From: Vibrio intestinalis
GTDB taxonomy: Bacteria > Pseudomonadota > Gammaproteobacteria > Enterobacterales > Vibrionaceae
Direction: 5' to 3'
Assembly: GCF_025195085.2 (NCBI RefSeq)
Contig: NZ_JANAVY020000007.1
Coordinates: forward strand, 62,001-126,000
Length of the DNA stretch: 64,000 nt
The position numbers and the translations under genes were made by a program. Position 1 is the stretch's first letter. Every line of letters begins with the position of its first letter. This document shows positions 49,501 to 57,054 of the stretch, piece by piece. The notes beneath the pieces were generated by a model. That model ran no database searches. It was not told the DNA's origin and saw only the letters and a list, made by a program, of their open reading frames with translations.

Positions 49501-51799
49501 GTTATCGGATGTAGCGGGTAACCTAACGCCAGATCACGATATATTGTTGCAGCTTCCACAAGGTAATGTAGAAGTTCTAATCACTGATCCAGTTGGTAAT
49601 ACGACGGTTAACGGTGAAAAGATGGTGGTTAAGTTTAGAATTAAACTGTACGAAAACTCGCGATTAGATAATTTAGTAGCGAGAGTTGGTTCAAAGTCGT
49701 ACAACTACAAAGATAGCCGTAACAATTTTACTCAGCTTGAGGTTTGCTCGGATGCTCCAGAATATCAATGCTCAGAGTTTAACAGTGATTTGCCTGCAAA
49801 TTCAGATGGGCAAACCCTCAAAACAACGATTACAGCAACCGATGTTTGGGCAAGAAGTGGTGAAGACTCAGTAGATATCAGGATTGATAATTCAGCCCCA
49901 CTCATTGGTGATGAAGTTATCGTCACACCGTCTGATGCGAATCCAGGAAAAGTGCGTTTCCGATTCGATATTACGGATACAGGCAGTGGTGTAGATACCG
50001 TCAATTACGCGGTGTTGAATCCAAATCATCAGGAAGAAAAAGTTGAAGATGGTAATGGTTCCGCATCGTACTTTGAGCTTGATGCTACCCAGCTAGAAAA
50101 CCGAGATTCCATTACCGTAGATATCATCGCGACGGATAAAGTAGGGCTTTACACTAGCATCCGAAAGATCATTGATGTGAGTTCACCGCAAGTCACCTTG
50201 GCTTTTGAAGCTGGGGCAAGTATCGAAAATGGTAAACTGTTGTTTAAAAACAACACGCAGGCATTTTCTATTTCAACGGTAGATTCCGCTGGTATCCAAG
50301 CGACAGCATACAGCATTGACTTTCAACCAACGGTAGGAGCCCCATTGAGTTACACGGGCAATATTGTTTCATCAAATGCTAGTGGCACAATGAACTTCAC
50401 TGTAGACGAGCAAGCGGTCTATGACTTTACAGTAACGGTGACTGATTCAATTGGACGAAAGACGAAAACCTTCCAACTATTCGGGAAAAGTTACGATGCT
50501 AGAGGCCTAGCTTCAGTGGTAGATCATGAGCTACCGACCATAGCAAGTGTAACGGCGAGTCAAACATCTCCGATACCAACCAATGGAAAGTACCCAGTTG
50601 ATGTCACGGTGTTTGCGAGCGATAAAAACCTCGAAACTTTAACCTCGACAGCAAATGGTAGTAAAGGGTTAGTGAACCCAGAATCGATGACATTACCTGT
50701 CAGCGCTTCTGACCCTTACATTATTCACTATCTGTTCGAGCCGGGAAGCTATACAGTGAACGTAAGTGCTGTAGACCTTGCGAATCAAACAGCCAATTCG
50801 ACCGTCAATACGACCGTTACAGCTTCGTCAACACCAGCGTTGACTATCTCAAACAGCAAGGTTGGGGTGTTAGCAGGAGGAGAGCAAGTCACGTTGACTT
50901 TCGCATTTACTGAAGAAGTAGCGGGCTTCGACTCCTCAGATGTACTGATTACTGCCAATGGTGGAGATTCAGGTCAGCTAGTGAATGGTACTTGGAACAC
51001 CGCCGATAACATTACTTGGACCACGAAGTATCAAGCACCAACAGGCACGCTCGACACCATAACGATTAAAGTGAACGATGGCAGCTTTAAGAGTTTGAAC
51101 GACATTGCAGGCATTGGGGATATATTGACTGCCGAAGTTGATGGTGTTGCACCAACGCTGTTGTCTGTAGAGTTTAATCCTAAGTATCAAGCTGTTGGGC
51201 AGGGCGTTAATACCAAGTTGGTGTTTAGCGAAGAAGTAGAAGAGGTTTCGGCAGCACTTGGTGTCAACTCAATTACCAACTTGAGCGCCACCATTGACAA
51301 AACCGTGTGGGTTGGTGATGTCGTTGTTCCTAATACGTCGAGTAAAAGTATTGTCTTATCCGTTACTGGGTTAAAAGATAAGGTAGGTAATATTGGGCTA
51401 GATGATACCAGCCACACGTTACCGGTCACTCCTGTTGTATCGGTTGATTTTATTGCCGATATCGACCTCAACTCAGCAAGTACTTTACCAGTAACAGGGG
51501 CTAGTCAACGTTTTGATTTTGGCGAGCAGATTACCTTAAAAGCGGTCGATAAAAACATGCTTGAAGTGACGGGTAGTGCATCAGTTAAAATGGATGGTTC
51601 GTGGGAAACAACCTTAGATGTCTCTACTTTAGCGGAAGGCGCGATAACAGTTTATGTCAATGGTACTAACGATCTCTCGGCTAGCGCAGAAGAAGTCAAT
51701 ACAAGTTTTACTTTAAGTAGTGGCGTTGTATCCCTTTTAAAAAGCAACACAGAGTTAGAGCGTCAGGATAGCGCATGGGATCTCTCCTTCGCGGCATGA
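43580..51799 (+). CDS. Giant Ig-like repeat surface lipoprotein
   Basis: About 2739 residues. Lipobox ALSAC at the end of a short signal, followed by GGG. Residues about 35-110 form a carboxypeptidase-regulatory-like domain (SISGNVFDAPVNGATIQVW). From about 320 onward it consists of Ig-like units, each opened by a D-x-x-x-P linker (for example IDTTPPDV, WDNESPVI, DSEAPVV, VDNIGPEI, LDREGPAL, IDNSAPLI, VDHELPTI, VDGVAPTL); I count at least twelve. Two helical parts, about 110-290 and 980-1080, share the pattern DG-x-x-NG followed by a TYR/VYTNLLAQ-like stretch and look like an internal duplication. The ATG at 43580 is used; a TTG three codons earlier is possible. Role not known: adhesin or surface matrix protein is the usual expectation. 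Confidence 0.75.
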   Translation: MFENKSVARLLSLGIVSIALSACGGGEGDSTPPARNVGSISGNVFDAPVNGATIQVWEYEDGKIGRKLGSTTSDAFGDYKVSIESISQPVLISAQGGSYTDPLTNETISVSNGKIIRLDSVVNFSEGSNHKAMLTPLSNIAAGLAKYKMAQGVSSRDAVSQSISTVSDMYGFDINKTEPVDITRGGQSSYASDGHKYGALLTAYSSFSHDLISKYGDDNHTYTSMHLADIQYRDVVSDGYLNGEEISELNGALTPLSFGQVSVTSDVYTNLLAQHVLIVVNDPNLNVSGTSADDYVEFSQQINDLGTGGADGVVPPRDVIEIDTTPPDVKRVNTGVLAGLDSVDISLHDEIGVKSVSAYIQYQRHGTWSEELVCDDGANYGNEYCSVDFTDFEQGLRETSARIMINTTAMDGIYGDEELYTSEARVILYTSDVLGNQLKPVDGQGHIINFEWDNESPVIKVTSANTINNGVPEYILKGTVKEEYQDISSVTVAFNGGVKEEVKCTPLPSEVGNACEFSNPYLTDDFVSTTVFDIEASDSKGNVGNLVHTVSRDDQRPTQVVTYPSSGTLMTYVKVGVDGERTMYDGAYTQNTYTEGTVQSSRDYLKIDFLYASNGIKNSIEGVDFKNFNVNLLKEKKIPYLEVKVSDNSYDSVLGSNADKLTLVVEYYVSRNNDGNYSLQNVTKTIGSDENFTANIPHKTISKDGDGRVNEVVYYIPYVKEVLGDSFSSTAEESSQKLVIKTIDESENESSIQEVFFRSSFDLPTMKVVTPFIGARVQLEGLSANGEFTPLSSCVTAQEKEENSGNITLDVASCETMTDLMNYEFMRMRLISVATPVSHYYQWKKDASEWQAVDLNKANIGAYFILNGSQTFYLTELSVYQTGLFDNQWNQVAAGEKTVARAKQVLDDVTRALAGSNNDSFFGFDPTIVSYATNELLTTKPIPNNPTNDYLHRFLVEGIVELSKDMPRSNSLDFASAMYDDFSYDGKANGIGEGNTQITLDTYEFSSKTYRTHLAQAYFDVMTGVYGVAENIAQLYADDISMANPESGGKSIFDGPGESIDKLPPQTTLSIDLGREVTVNNKRFVAGEIAARILLKDPSGIVTVEGSQPKFATMWYNATEPSSPKPIDVNITAGSNGDSYSKEYFFTLDTQLPELKEMVEFALNTSAKDTHGNSYGYDGKEPYIESLYIDNDYPVASYTPPNDVQGKPIDPSIYLNAKNVHELTFAISDVVGDKRDVRGLVFYKPTGEKATFTAQDFSANSQDSFKVKLCTGDVCNNQGNTIYPGDGNWLVVVRAEDNLNNSVSELISTAPRFNVLIDSEAPVVSGGAIEEKLGGNSIWTPVINWGSLSQGSDVQIDLRRGSGQAVRLSHCDPAAEVCDLPYLIGEQPDVKVQLVAGAFDYLASNEFYVTATDKAYPSNVSTQGIFTFKVDNIGPEIRLNTPWVEDALSKESYVLGREFSVRFTSVTDDSKIDQVSLFQEGFPNPIKTMTPVDPSQPFVMSLNKSETDRIDTTGQEKTTALYVKTTDVNGFESQTNINHIILDREGPALRLSGYNENDYYLGNYVFNLIAQDLNSNGNASVEGVDKESLEYWTFSNTEPQPGTPGSNIGNDFKVPLNDLSTGIYSLRLKGSDVRGNETITTSNDDIKIKVNNALPQVTLAMSYIDGTPITNNTIYQEGNIILTLDVVDESGVDKIDSSYKLVGEQNGTSLTFVEQEPGKWTATLLETQIAADGRYELDIKVYNKVRYLNESDRKVGVVNQTLSVQRQGVVLSIESPADFQNYKANSALNVTFNTQSEVKAKTLECWVREAYNSEEAPPTNEAPYSGVINVSQEPYSCSLASTKSMSQAPVTLITRTVATNGRETVSKFNFAMMDVDAPTVVDGNSYSFNHNDVWFDEAQNNKMLTFDLTYNDELAGVNTSEKAAYPKLVRLQGNRAFTPTQCTTGVGNVKCTYSELYSDIINGLSVTQEYKITQLSDVAGNLTPDHDILLQLPQGNVEVLITDPVGNTTVNGEKMVVKFRIKLYENSRLDNLVARVGSKSYNYKDSRNNFTQLEVCSDAPEYQCSEFNSDLPANSDGQTLKTTITATDVWARSGEDSVDIRIDNSAPLIGDEVIVTPSDANPGKVRFRFDITDTGSGVDTVNYAVLNPNHQEEKVEDGNGSASYFELDATQLENRDSITVDIIATDKVGLYTSIRKIIDVSSPQVTLAFEAGASIENGKLLFKNNTQAFSISTVDSAGIQATAYSIDFQPTVGAPLSYTGNIVSSNASGTMNFTVDEQAVYDFTVTVTDSIGRKTKTFQLFGKSYDARGLASVVDHELPTIASVTASQTSPIPTNGKYPVDVTVFASDKNLETLTSTANGSKGLVNPESMTLPVSASDPYIIHYLFEPGSYTVNVSAVDLANQTANSTVNTTVTASSTPALTISNSKVGVLAGGEQVTLTFAFTEEVAGFDSSDVLITANGGDSGQLVNGTWNTADNITWTTKYQAPTGTLDTITIKVNDGSFKSLNDIAGIGDILTAEVDGVAPTLLSVEFNPKYQAVGQGVNTKLVFSEEVEEVSAALGVNSITNLSATIDKTVWVGDVVVPNTSSKSIVLSVTGLKDKVGNIGLDDTSHTLPVTPVVSVDFIADIDLNSASTLPVTGASQRFDFGEQITLKAVDKNMLEVTGSASVKMDGSWETTLDVSTLAEGAITVYVNGTNDLSASAEEVNTSFTLSSGVVSLLKSNTELERQDSAWDLSFAA

Positions 51800-51837
51800 T
51801 GTGAGCGTTATAGCGCTATTTCTTGAGCTTTGGTTCT

Positions 51838-51860
51838 ATGGGTATGTTCTGCATACCCAT
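51838..51860 (+). terminator. Terminator of the giant lipoprotein gene
   Basis: ATGGGTATG, loop TTCTG, CATACCCAT, then TTTTTC. A textbook terminator that separates this gene from the next block. Confidence 0.88.
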
Positions 51861-52028
51861 TTTTCTATTTACGATGTATTTAACTACTCATCGACAATCC
51901 ATCATTTATCAAACAAGAATTGGCGAGAATATTTCTTTGCTCACCTAACTCCTTATTATTAATCAAACTTTGTAAATCACCTTAGCCAAAACATGTCGCT
52001 GTGGAAACAAGAATTAGGAGTGTAAGTG

Positions 52029-53464
52029 ATGAACAAAAAAGTTGTATCTGGCTTGACCGCATTGGCTATAGCAGGCGTTGGGGTAGGTAGTGCCTTTAGC
52101 TCACAAGTTCAGCAATGGTTAGAAGAAAGATCGGTTGCTCAGATTGAAAAAGAGCGGTACAACCGCGCTTTAGAACGGTTGATGCCAACAGTACATTTTA
52201 AAGATGGTGCGACCTCAAAAGAGGCCACATGGCTATTGGAAGTTGCAGACCCACGCACCGCACCGTTGGCTCAGTGGGATAACCCTGGAGATAAGCCGCA
52301 AATCATCACTCAGATTTATCGTGCAGAAAACCGCAAACAAGCTGGTTTATACACCATGAATTTAGACGGCAGTAACCTACAAACCTTGTTGACTCCAGAA
52401 CAAGTTGGCAGCCTAGTTGGCTTTGCCAAAAACTTGCGCCCGCAGCGTTCACCAAATGGCCGCTTCTTGTTTTTTAACATGGGGTTATTTGTAACGATAA
52501 AAGGTTGTGCCGTTGCAGACCTTAAAACCCGCCACATCGAACGCTTCGGGGGGATTGTAACTTTGGTGGCTGGCTGCCTGACAGCAGTAAAGCCTACATG
52601 TCGAAACTTGGCAAAGCGTATGAATTTGATACCAACAGCATGGTTATGAGTGAGCTGCCGTTGACTTTACCTAACCCGGATTCTCCTGAACTGAGAAAGA
52701 AATGGCTGGATGGTAATGAGCATGCTTATGATGAACCTATAAGAGTACAACTTCTGAATCAAGGAAAACAGCTACTGGTAACAGCAAGAACTTCTCATAA
52801 CAAAATTGTATTAGGTCGGGTCGATGAGGAAACCAACCTCATCTATCAAGTTGGCGAGCGGCAACATTACACTGTGGAGCGCTATTACCCTAAGGAATGT
52901 TATTTACTCGAAGAGCGGAGAAAGTACAATGCCGTTGCAGATTATATCTACTGGCGGGAGGATGGTGGTGCGTTTACTTGCAACACCAAGGATGGTTATC
53001 GTTCATTTAATACTCGAGCAGCCGACAAAGCCATACCTTTGGCTAGTAAAGACAGCCGTTACGCGTTGCAACTAGGCGTATTAAGTGGCAAGGATGCGCT
53101 TACACCACGACTGTATAGAGCGCGTCAGTCAGATGAGAGTTCGCCAATTGATGAACTCGCCTACCACTATAAGCCGCCTGTAAAAGGCGATAGTGTTAAA
53201 GGTTTCTCCCTTTTTGTTCCCGCGAGTTTGCAGCCTCATTTTTCTGATTATGATTTACGTCAGGAATTTCCAGCCTTACCAGACCACGCTCAATACAAAC
53301 AAGCTTTCGCCCGTTATCAGGAAGCACAGGAAGAAAAATGTAAAGAAATAGACTACGGCAAGTGGACATCACTTGAAATCCGACGTTGTGAGCGCACATG
53401 CCAAATTGAAAGACAAGGCGATCATTTTGTGACAACACATTGCGACTCAAATCAGGTCAAATAA
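52029..53464 (+). pseudogene. Y1: TolB-like propeller membrane protein, frameshifted
   Basis: A distant paralogue of the Y2 and Y3 genes downstream. The N-terminus (VVSGLTALAIAGVGVG) is a signal anchor; next come a repeat reading LYTMNLDGSNLQTLLTPE and a SPNGRFLFF strand, typical of TolB/WD-like beta-propeller repeats. The frame breaks in a run of six G at 52548-52553: before it the protein reads RHIERFGG, after it the other frame continues DCNFGGWLPDSSKAYM. One more G would restore a 478-residue protein. This may be a true mutation, a phase-variable tract or a sequencing error. AGGAG lies 8 bases before the ATG. The gene is followed 12 bases later by the Z1 stub. Confidence 0.75.
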
Positions 53465-53476
53465 GGAGCAAACTTC

Positions 53477-53539
53477 GTGGCGAAATCAAACCTTAAAGTC
53501 AGTGGTGTTTATCTCCAGAGACTACTTTATAAGGGCTAG
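53477..53539 (+). pseudogene. Z1 stub: first 20 codons of a Z-type effector gene
   Basis: GTG start with AAGGAG 8 bases upstream, encoding VAKSNLKVSGVYLQRLLYKG then stop. Aligned to the Z3 start (MARAKIEQHSLYLMGQL) it keeps A-(K/R), the Y-L and the spacing. Everything after is lost and joins directly to the X2 remnant. I read it as the leftover of an effector gene deleted behind its immunity gene. Confidence 0.6.
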
Positions 53540-53709
53540 AGTTCTATACCACTCCCCATGCACTTTTTGAGAACGATTTATTTGTTGAACCTGAGAGCAC
53601 TACAGAATTTCCATCTGAAGCTCGGCCAAACGAGAATAAAGGTATGACAACAGAAGAAAAACAACGTTTTGAGTCATTAATGCTGGATTGGTCGTTACAA
53701 CAAAATTAG
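53536..53709 (+). pseudogene. X2 remnant: 3' end of a MIX-type effector gene
   Basis: An open frame of 57 codons with no start, ending EKQRFESLMLDWSLQQN. It matches the last part of X3 (FVEPE..., GMTAAEKQRFESLVLDWSL) at DNA and protein level, including LEFY and NDLFVEPE. The rest of X2 is absent: the junction with the Z1 stub lies at about 53536, so one deletion removed the body of Z1 and the front of X2. Confidence 0.8.
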
Positions 53710-53723
53710 AAAATGGATTAACA

Positions 53724-54968
53724 ATGAAAAAGAAAATATTACTCGGCTTGGGTTTGACGACTGTTGTTGTCGCAGGTATTGGTTACGTCGTCACTAAGCC
53801 CTATTTTGATGAGAAAGCTCGAATCGAGCTGTTAGCCGATTGGTTGGATACAAATCGAGGAGACACTGAGAGTTGGCTTCATGATTATGAATTTAAACTC
53901 CCAATAAATCCGAAAGTTGCGGATTGGAATACAGAGAATGTGAAACTCCCTCAGGTGCTGTTTACTATCGAAAACCGAGAAGATAAATCAAAGGTCAGTT
54001 ACTGGGCATTAAACATTGATGGTACTGACCCTCAATTGCTGATCCCTGAGGGGGTATTCCCGCCGCCTGTTTATCGAAGCACGACTGATTATGCAAAATA
54101 TATGTCACGCTCGCCTAACGGCCGCTATCTTGTTATCCCCCAGAAAAATAGCACCGTCTTGTACGATCTAGAAAATGGAGAAGTAACAAACATTAGTGAG
54201 GAGTCTGGTTCAACTCGTCACGATATTATGTGGGATAGAGACAGCACACAAGTTGTTGTGAAAAAAAGAGATGAGCTTTTGCTGGTTAAGCTAGACACCA
54301 AAGAGGTAGTGAAATTTACTGATGTAAATGGTTCATACGCCCGTTACATGACCTCTTTTGCCAAGCCTTATATGAACCAGTCAGAGCAAGCGATCTATTT
54401 GAGTTATAATCCGAGTTTAGCGTGGTTTGGCTGTGGGTGGGAGGATGATGAATACCTTGAAACTTTTGGGGGACAAGATGTTCCAAAATGCGGCAACACA
54501 TTCGTGTTTGATGCCAAAACTTTAAAACTGGTCGATCGAGGAGATTTCACCCCTGTTAGCTACGATTGTAATGTTTGGGGCGGAAAGTATGGAGATGGCT
54601 TCTACTGCCTCGGTGGTGAGGGAGGTGGGAAGGTATACCATTCCGGAAGGCCATCTGAAAAAATGGGTAACTTTCGAGCTACAGTCGATTTGTTGGCTTT
54701 TAATGGTGGTGATATGTGGTTCGTCCCTGCGCATGGCCGAAATATTACCCGTGTATTACACCAACCGACCGAGAACAGCCCTACTACAGAAATGATATAT
54801 ACATATGGTGTGAACGGAGAAAGGCTATCTGCGTTTGGTTTGGGCTTTAGTCGTTATGTGATTGAACACAAAGAGACTGATGATTGGAGTGAATCACTCT
54901 ACCCGCTACCAACCTACGCTGACATTGAAAAAGCGAAAGCGGTACTAGAGGAGCGTAATCATGGCTAG
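53724..54968 (+). CDS. Y2: membrane-anchored TolB-like propeller protein, probable orphan immunity
   Basis: A 414-residue protein, clearly similar to Y3 along its whole length. N-terminal signal anchor KKKILLGLGLTTVVVAGIGYVV, then a large domain with propeller-like strands: YWALNIDGTDPQLLIPEG, RSPNGRYLVIP, IMWDRDSTQVVVKKRDELLLVKL. Several Cys (FGCGW, DVPKCG, YDCN, FYCLGG) fit a disulfide-bonded periplasmic fold. The C-terminus ends VLEERNHG. Position between effector remnants suggests immunity to a periplasm- or membrane-acting toxin; not proven. The start is the ATG at 53724, 15 bases after the X2 remnant; SD weak (GGATTAAC). Confidence 0.7.
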   Translation: MKKKILLGLGLTTVVVAGIGYVVTKPYFDEKARIELLADWLDTNRGDTESWLHDYEFKLPINPKVADWNTENVKLPQVLFTIENREDKSKVSYWALNIDGTDPQLLIPEGVFPPPVYRSTTDYAKYMSRSPNGRYLVIPQKNSTVLYDLENGEVTNISEESGSTRHDIMWDRDSTQVVVKKRDELLLVKLDTKEVVKFTDVNGSYARYMTSFAKPYMNQSEQAIYLSYNPSLAWFGCGWEDDEYLETFGGQDVPKCGNTFVFDAKTLKLVDRGDFTPVSYDCNVWGGKYGDGFYCLGGEGGGKVYHSGRPSEKMGNFRATVDLLAFNGGDMWFVPAHGRNITRVLHQPTENSPTTEMIYTYGVNGERLSAFGLGFSRYVIEHKETDDWSESLYPLPTYADIEKAKAVLEERNHG

Positions 54969-54996
54969 GGCTAAGATTGAACAGCACTCACTTTAA
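54961..54996 (+). pseudogene. Z2 stub: first 11 codons of a Z-type effector gene
   Basis: ATGGCTAGGGCTAAGATTGA matches the start of Z3 exactly, and the frame gives MARAKIEQHSL then TAA, where Z3 has TAT (Tyr12). The next codons keep a weak likeness (LTG for LMG) before all similarity ends. As in Y3-Z3, the ATG lies inside the end of Y2 (8-base overlap). Confidence 0.8.
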
Positions 54997-55398
54997 TTGA
55001 CAGGATCGCATCGGTGAAAATGAGCTCGATAGTTGCTGTATACGTTAAAGGCGATAACAAAAATTGATTTCAGGTAATGTGCACTTAAATATGGTGCGCT
55101 TTTTTATTTTAAACAGAAATTAAGGCTCCTGATCTTAAATTGAAATTTGTAACTTGAGTAATTAAATGGTGTGAGCGTCACAATGAGGTCAAGATTAGCT
55201 TTGGGTTGGTTGTTTTGCTGGTTTTTCTGGTCATTTTGACTCTTTTGGCTGTTATTTTGCCTGTATTTGTTAGTGATGCATCTGATTGAATTTAATAAAA
55301 TAAATTAGTATTATTCTTCTACCAAATCGTACTTGTAAGCCTTATCAGCTTTAATATCACCGCAACCATACTTATGATGTCGGTTGTGGAGAATCCAA
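54997..55398. other. Intergenic stretch between Z2 stub and X3
   Basis: No gene seen. It contains a hairpin followed by a T-run (55079-55106) ending the upstream unit; the rest, AT-rich from about 55.2 kb, should carry the X3 promoter. Confidence 0.5.
55079..55106 (+). terminator. Probable terminator before X3
   Basis: GTGCAC/GTGCGC stem (one G-U pair) with a 9-base loop, then TTTTTTT. Confidence 0.55.
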
Positions 55399-57054
55399 AT
55401 GCAATTAGTTTGCAAATTTATACCTAGCTCGAAGCTATCTTCCAACGAGCTACCTTATGTTCTTACACCAGATGAGTGTATGGGGCAGCTCTCTCGTGTG
55501 CGGAACATAGATGACTTCTTAAGGAGCCTACCTAAAGAGTTGGCTCAAAATCTCTCCATATCAACCAAAAAGTCACACGATAGGTTACTAACCGCTGTTA
55601 GAAGTGAGTTAGTAAAAGGTAGTTGGGTTGCTCTATCACCTTTCTCTCGCAGAACACCGCTAACAAGCAGCCAGCTTCAAAGCTTTCCTAGACTAAAAAC
55701 ACTTGTCGATTCTGTTTCTTCTCTGAATGAAAAAAAAGTACTTAAAGCGGGATATAAGCAGGTCACAGATGACGTAGCTCTCGTTCGCAATTATACCTAC
55801 GCACCTTGTGAGCCAAGTCCTGATCATAAAATTGTGGTGGAGTTCGCTGGGCAGTGGTCTAGCAACGCAGCATGTTTGATGTTAGGGAAAACAGAAGCGC
55901 AGAAAGAGAAGGTTACCGTAGGCAAGGCTGATTCAGAAAACAAGCATCGAAGCCTTGCTACGTTTAAAGACCTTGAAACTGAGGGCAAAACACTTTACAT
56001 CAAAATCCCATGTGTTGATCAACCTCAACCGATATTGTTGAAATTGGCAGAGGACCTACAACCTGTGCATAAAGATACTCAGATGGATGAGTGGGATAAT
56101 GTCTTGGTGCCAGTGAGGCCATTAGCATATTTGGATGAAAGCAACGACAAAACGAAAGCGTCAGAACTTCGTGGAGGTTATCTGTATGTTTTTTGGCAAG
56201 GTAAGCTTTGGCGCGAAATGGCCATAACTGAGAAAGGTTACTACCAAGATGTCGATGTTGAGTATTACCGAACACTAGAGCAAGAAGAAAAGAAAAAAAA
56301 CACACCTCAGGTAATACAAAGAAGCGCAAGCGGGTTTGCGATGCCGCACTTCTGGGTACCTTATAAAATATCGGGTGAAGTCCAACAGGGGGAAAATGGA
56401 CTCAAGATCATTTTTTCACCGAAGCAAAAGCGTTTTGCCCAAATAGAAGTATTAGAATCGGATGCGGCTTTACTAGATAAATCCAGCACGCCATTAGATG
56501 AATTAAGTAGTTACAGTGACGGGCAGTCTTTCAGTGCGCAAGAGTTCACTTCTGATGTAGACAGTGCTGCCATCCACAAAGTTACCGAAGATGACATGCC
56601 GTGGCTGAGTGACCAACAGGCCATCGTTCGAAGTTACGATCATAGCAATACCGTGATTGCCTATGTGGATGGAAAAAACAGTGGTCTATTATTCCGGGTT
56701 GATGTTGGTACCTCTGGCATCACCGCTTTGAACTCACTCTATGTGATAGATCACAATAGTGATTATAAAGACGTGTTTGATTTAGAGTTTTATGAAGGGG
56801 AAGACCACGACTGGCAACAAGCGTTACTCAGTGGGTTGCCATCGGATGGGGTATTTACTATGTCCCTTGTACATGACCAAGACCCAGACAGTCGTCACAT
56901 ACTTTTTGAACAGGTCGCTTATAACGATTTATTTGTTGAACCTGAAGTGTCTACTGAACCCACGCCAAAATCTCAGCCAAATGATAAGCCTAAAGGTATG
57001 ACAGCAGCAGAAAAACAACGCTTCGAGTCATTAGTGCTGGATTGGTCGTTGTAA
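55399..57054 (+). CDS. X3: MIX-motif type VI secretion effector or carrier
   Basis: A 551-residue protein. The MIX motif hRxGhhYhh is matched exactly by LRGGYLYVF (257-265), followed by WQGKLWREM; an upstream VLVPVRPLAY (235-244) and downstream KIIFSPKQKRFAQIEVLESD (336-355) fit the conserved flanks of MIX/VasX-type N-terminal regions. No toxin motif is seen before or after; the last about 190 residues are acidic and of unknown fold. MIX proteins are secreted through T6SS. It may act as carrier for Z3, encoded two genes on. The ATG at 55399 has GGAGA 6 bases upstream. Y3 follows after 23 bases. Confidence 0.75.
   Translation: MQLVCKFIPSSKLSSNELPYVLTPDECMGQLSRVRNIDDFLRSLPKELAQNLSISTKKSHDRLLTAVRSELVKGSWVALSPFSRRTPLTSSQLQSFPRLKTLVDSVSSLNEKKVLKAGYKQVTDDVALVRNYTYAPCEPSPDHKIVVEFAGQWSSNAACLMLGKTEAQKEKVTVGKADSENKHRSLATFKDLETEGKTLYIKIPCVDQPQPILLKLAEDLQPVHKDTQMDEWDNVLVPVRPLAYLDESNDKTKASELRGGYLYVFWQGKLWREMAITEKGYYQDVDVEYYRTLEQEEKKKNTPQVIQRSASGFAMPHFWVPYKISGEVQQGENGLKIIFSPKQKRFAQIEVLESDAALLDKSSTPLDELSSYSDGQSFSAQEFTSDVDSAAIHKVTEDDMPWLSDQQAIVRSYDHSNTVIAYVDGKNSGLLFRVDVGTSGITALNSLYVIDHNSDYKDVFDLEFYEGEDHDWQQALLSGLPSDGVFTMSLVHDQDPDSRHILFEQVAYNDLFVEPEVSTEPTPKSQPNDKPKGMTAAEKQRFESLVLDWSL

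Larger units (their letters stand above)
53561..54998 (+). repeat. Imperfect direct repeat, left copy (X end - Y - Z start)
   Basis: This 1.4-kb stretch repeats at 56899-58347. Both copies run from the end of an X gene through a Y gene into the first codons of a Z gene; many blocks of 20 or more bases are identical (around the propeller and Cys region). Confidence 0.8.
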
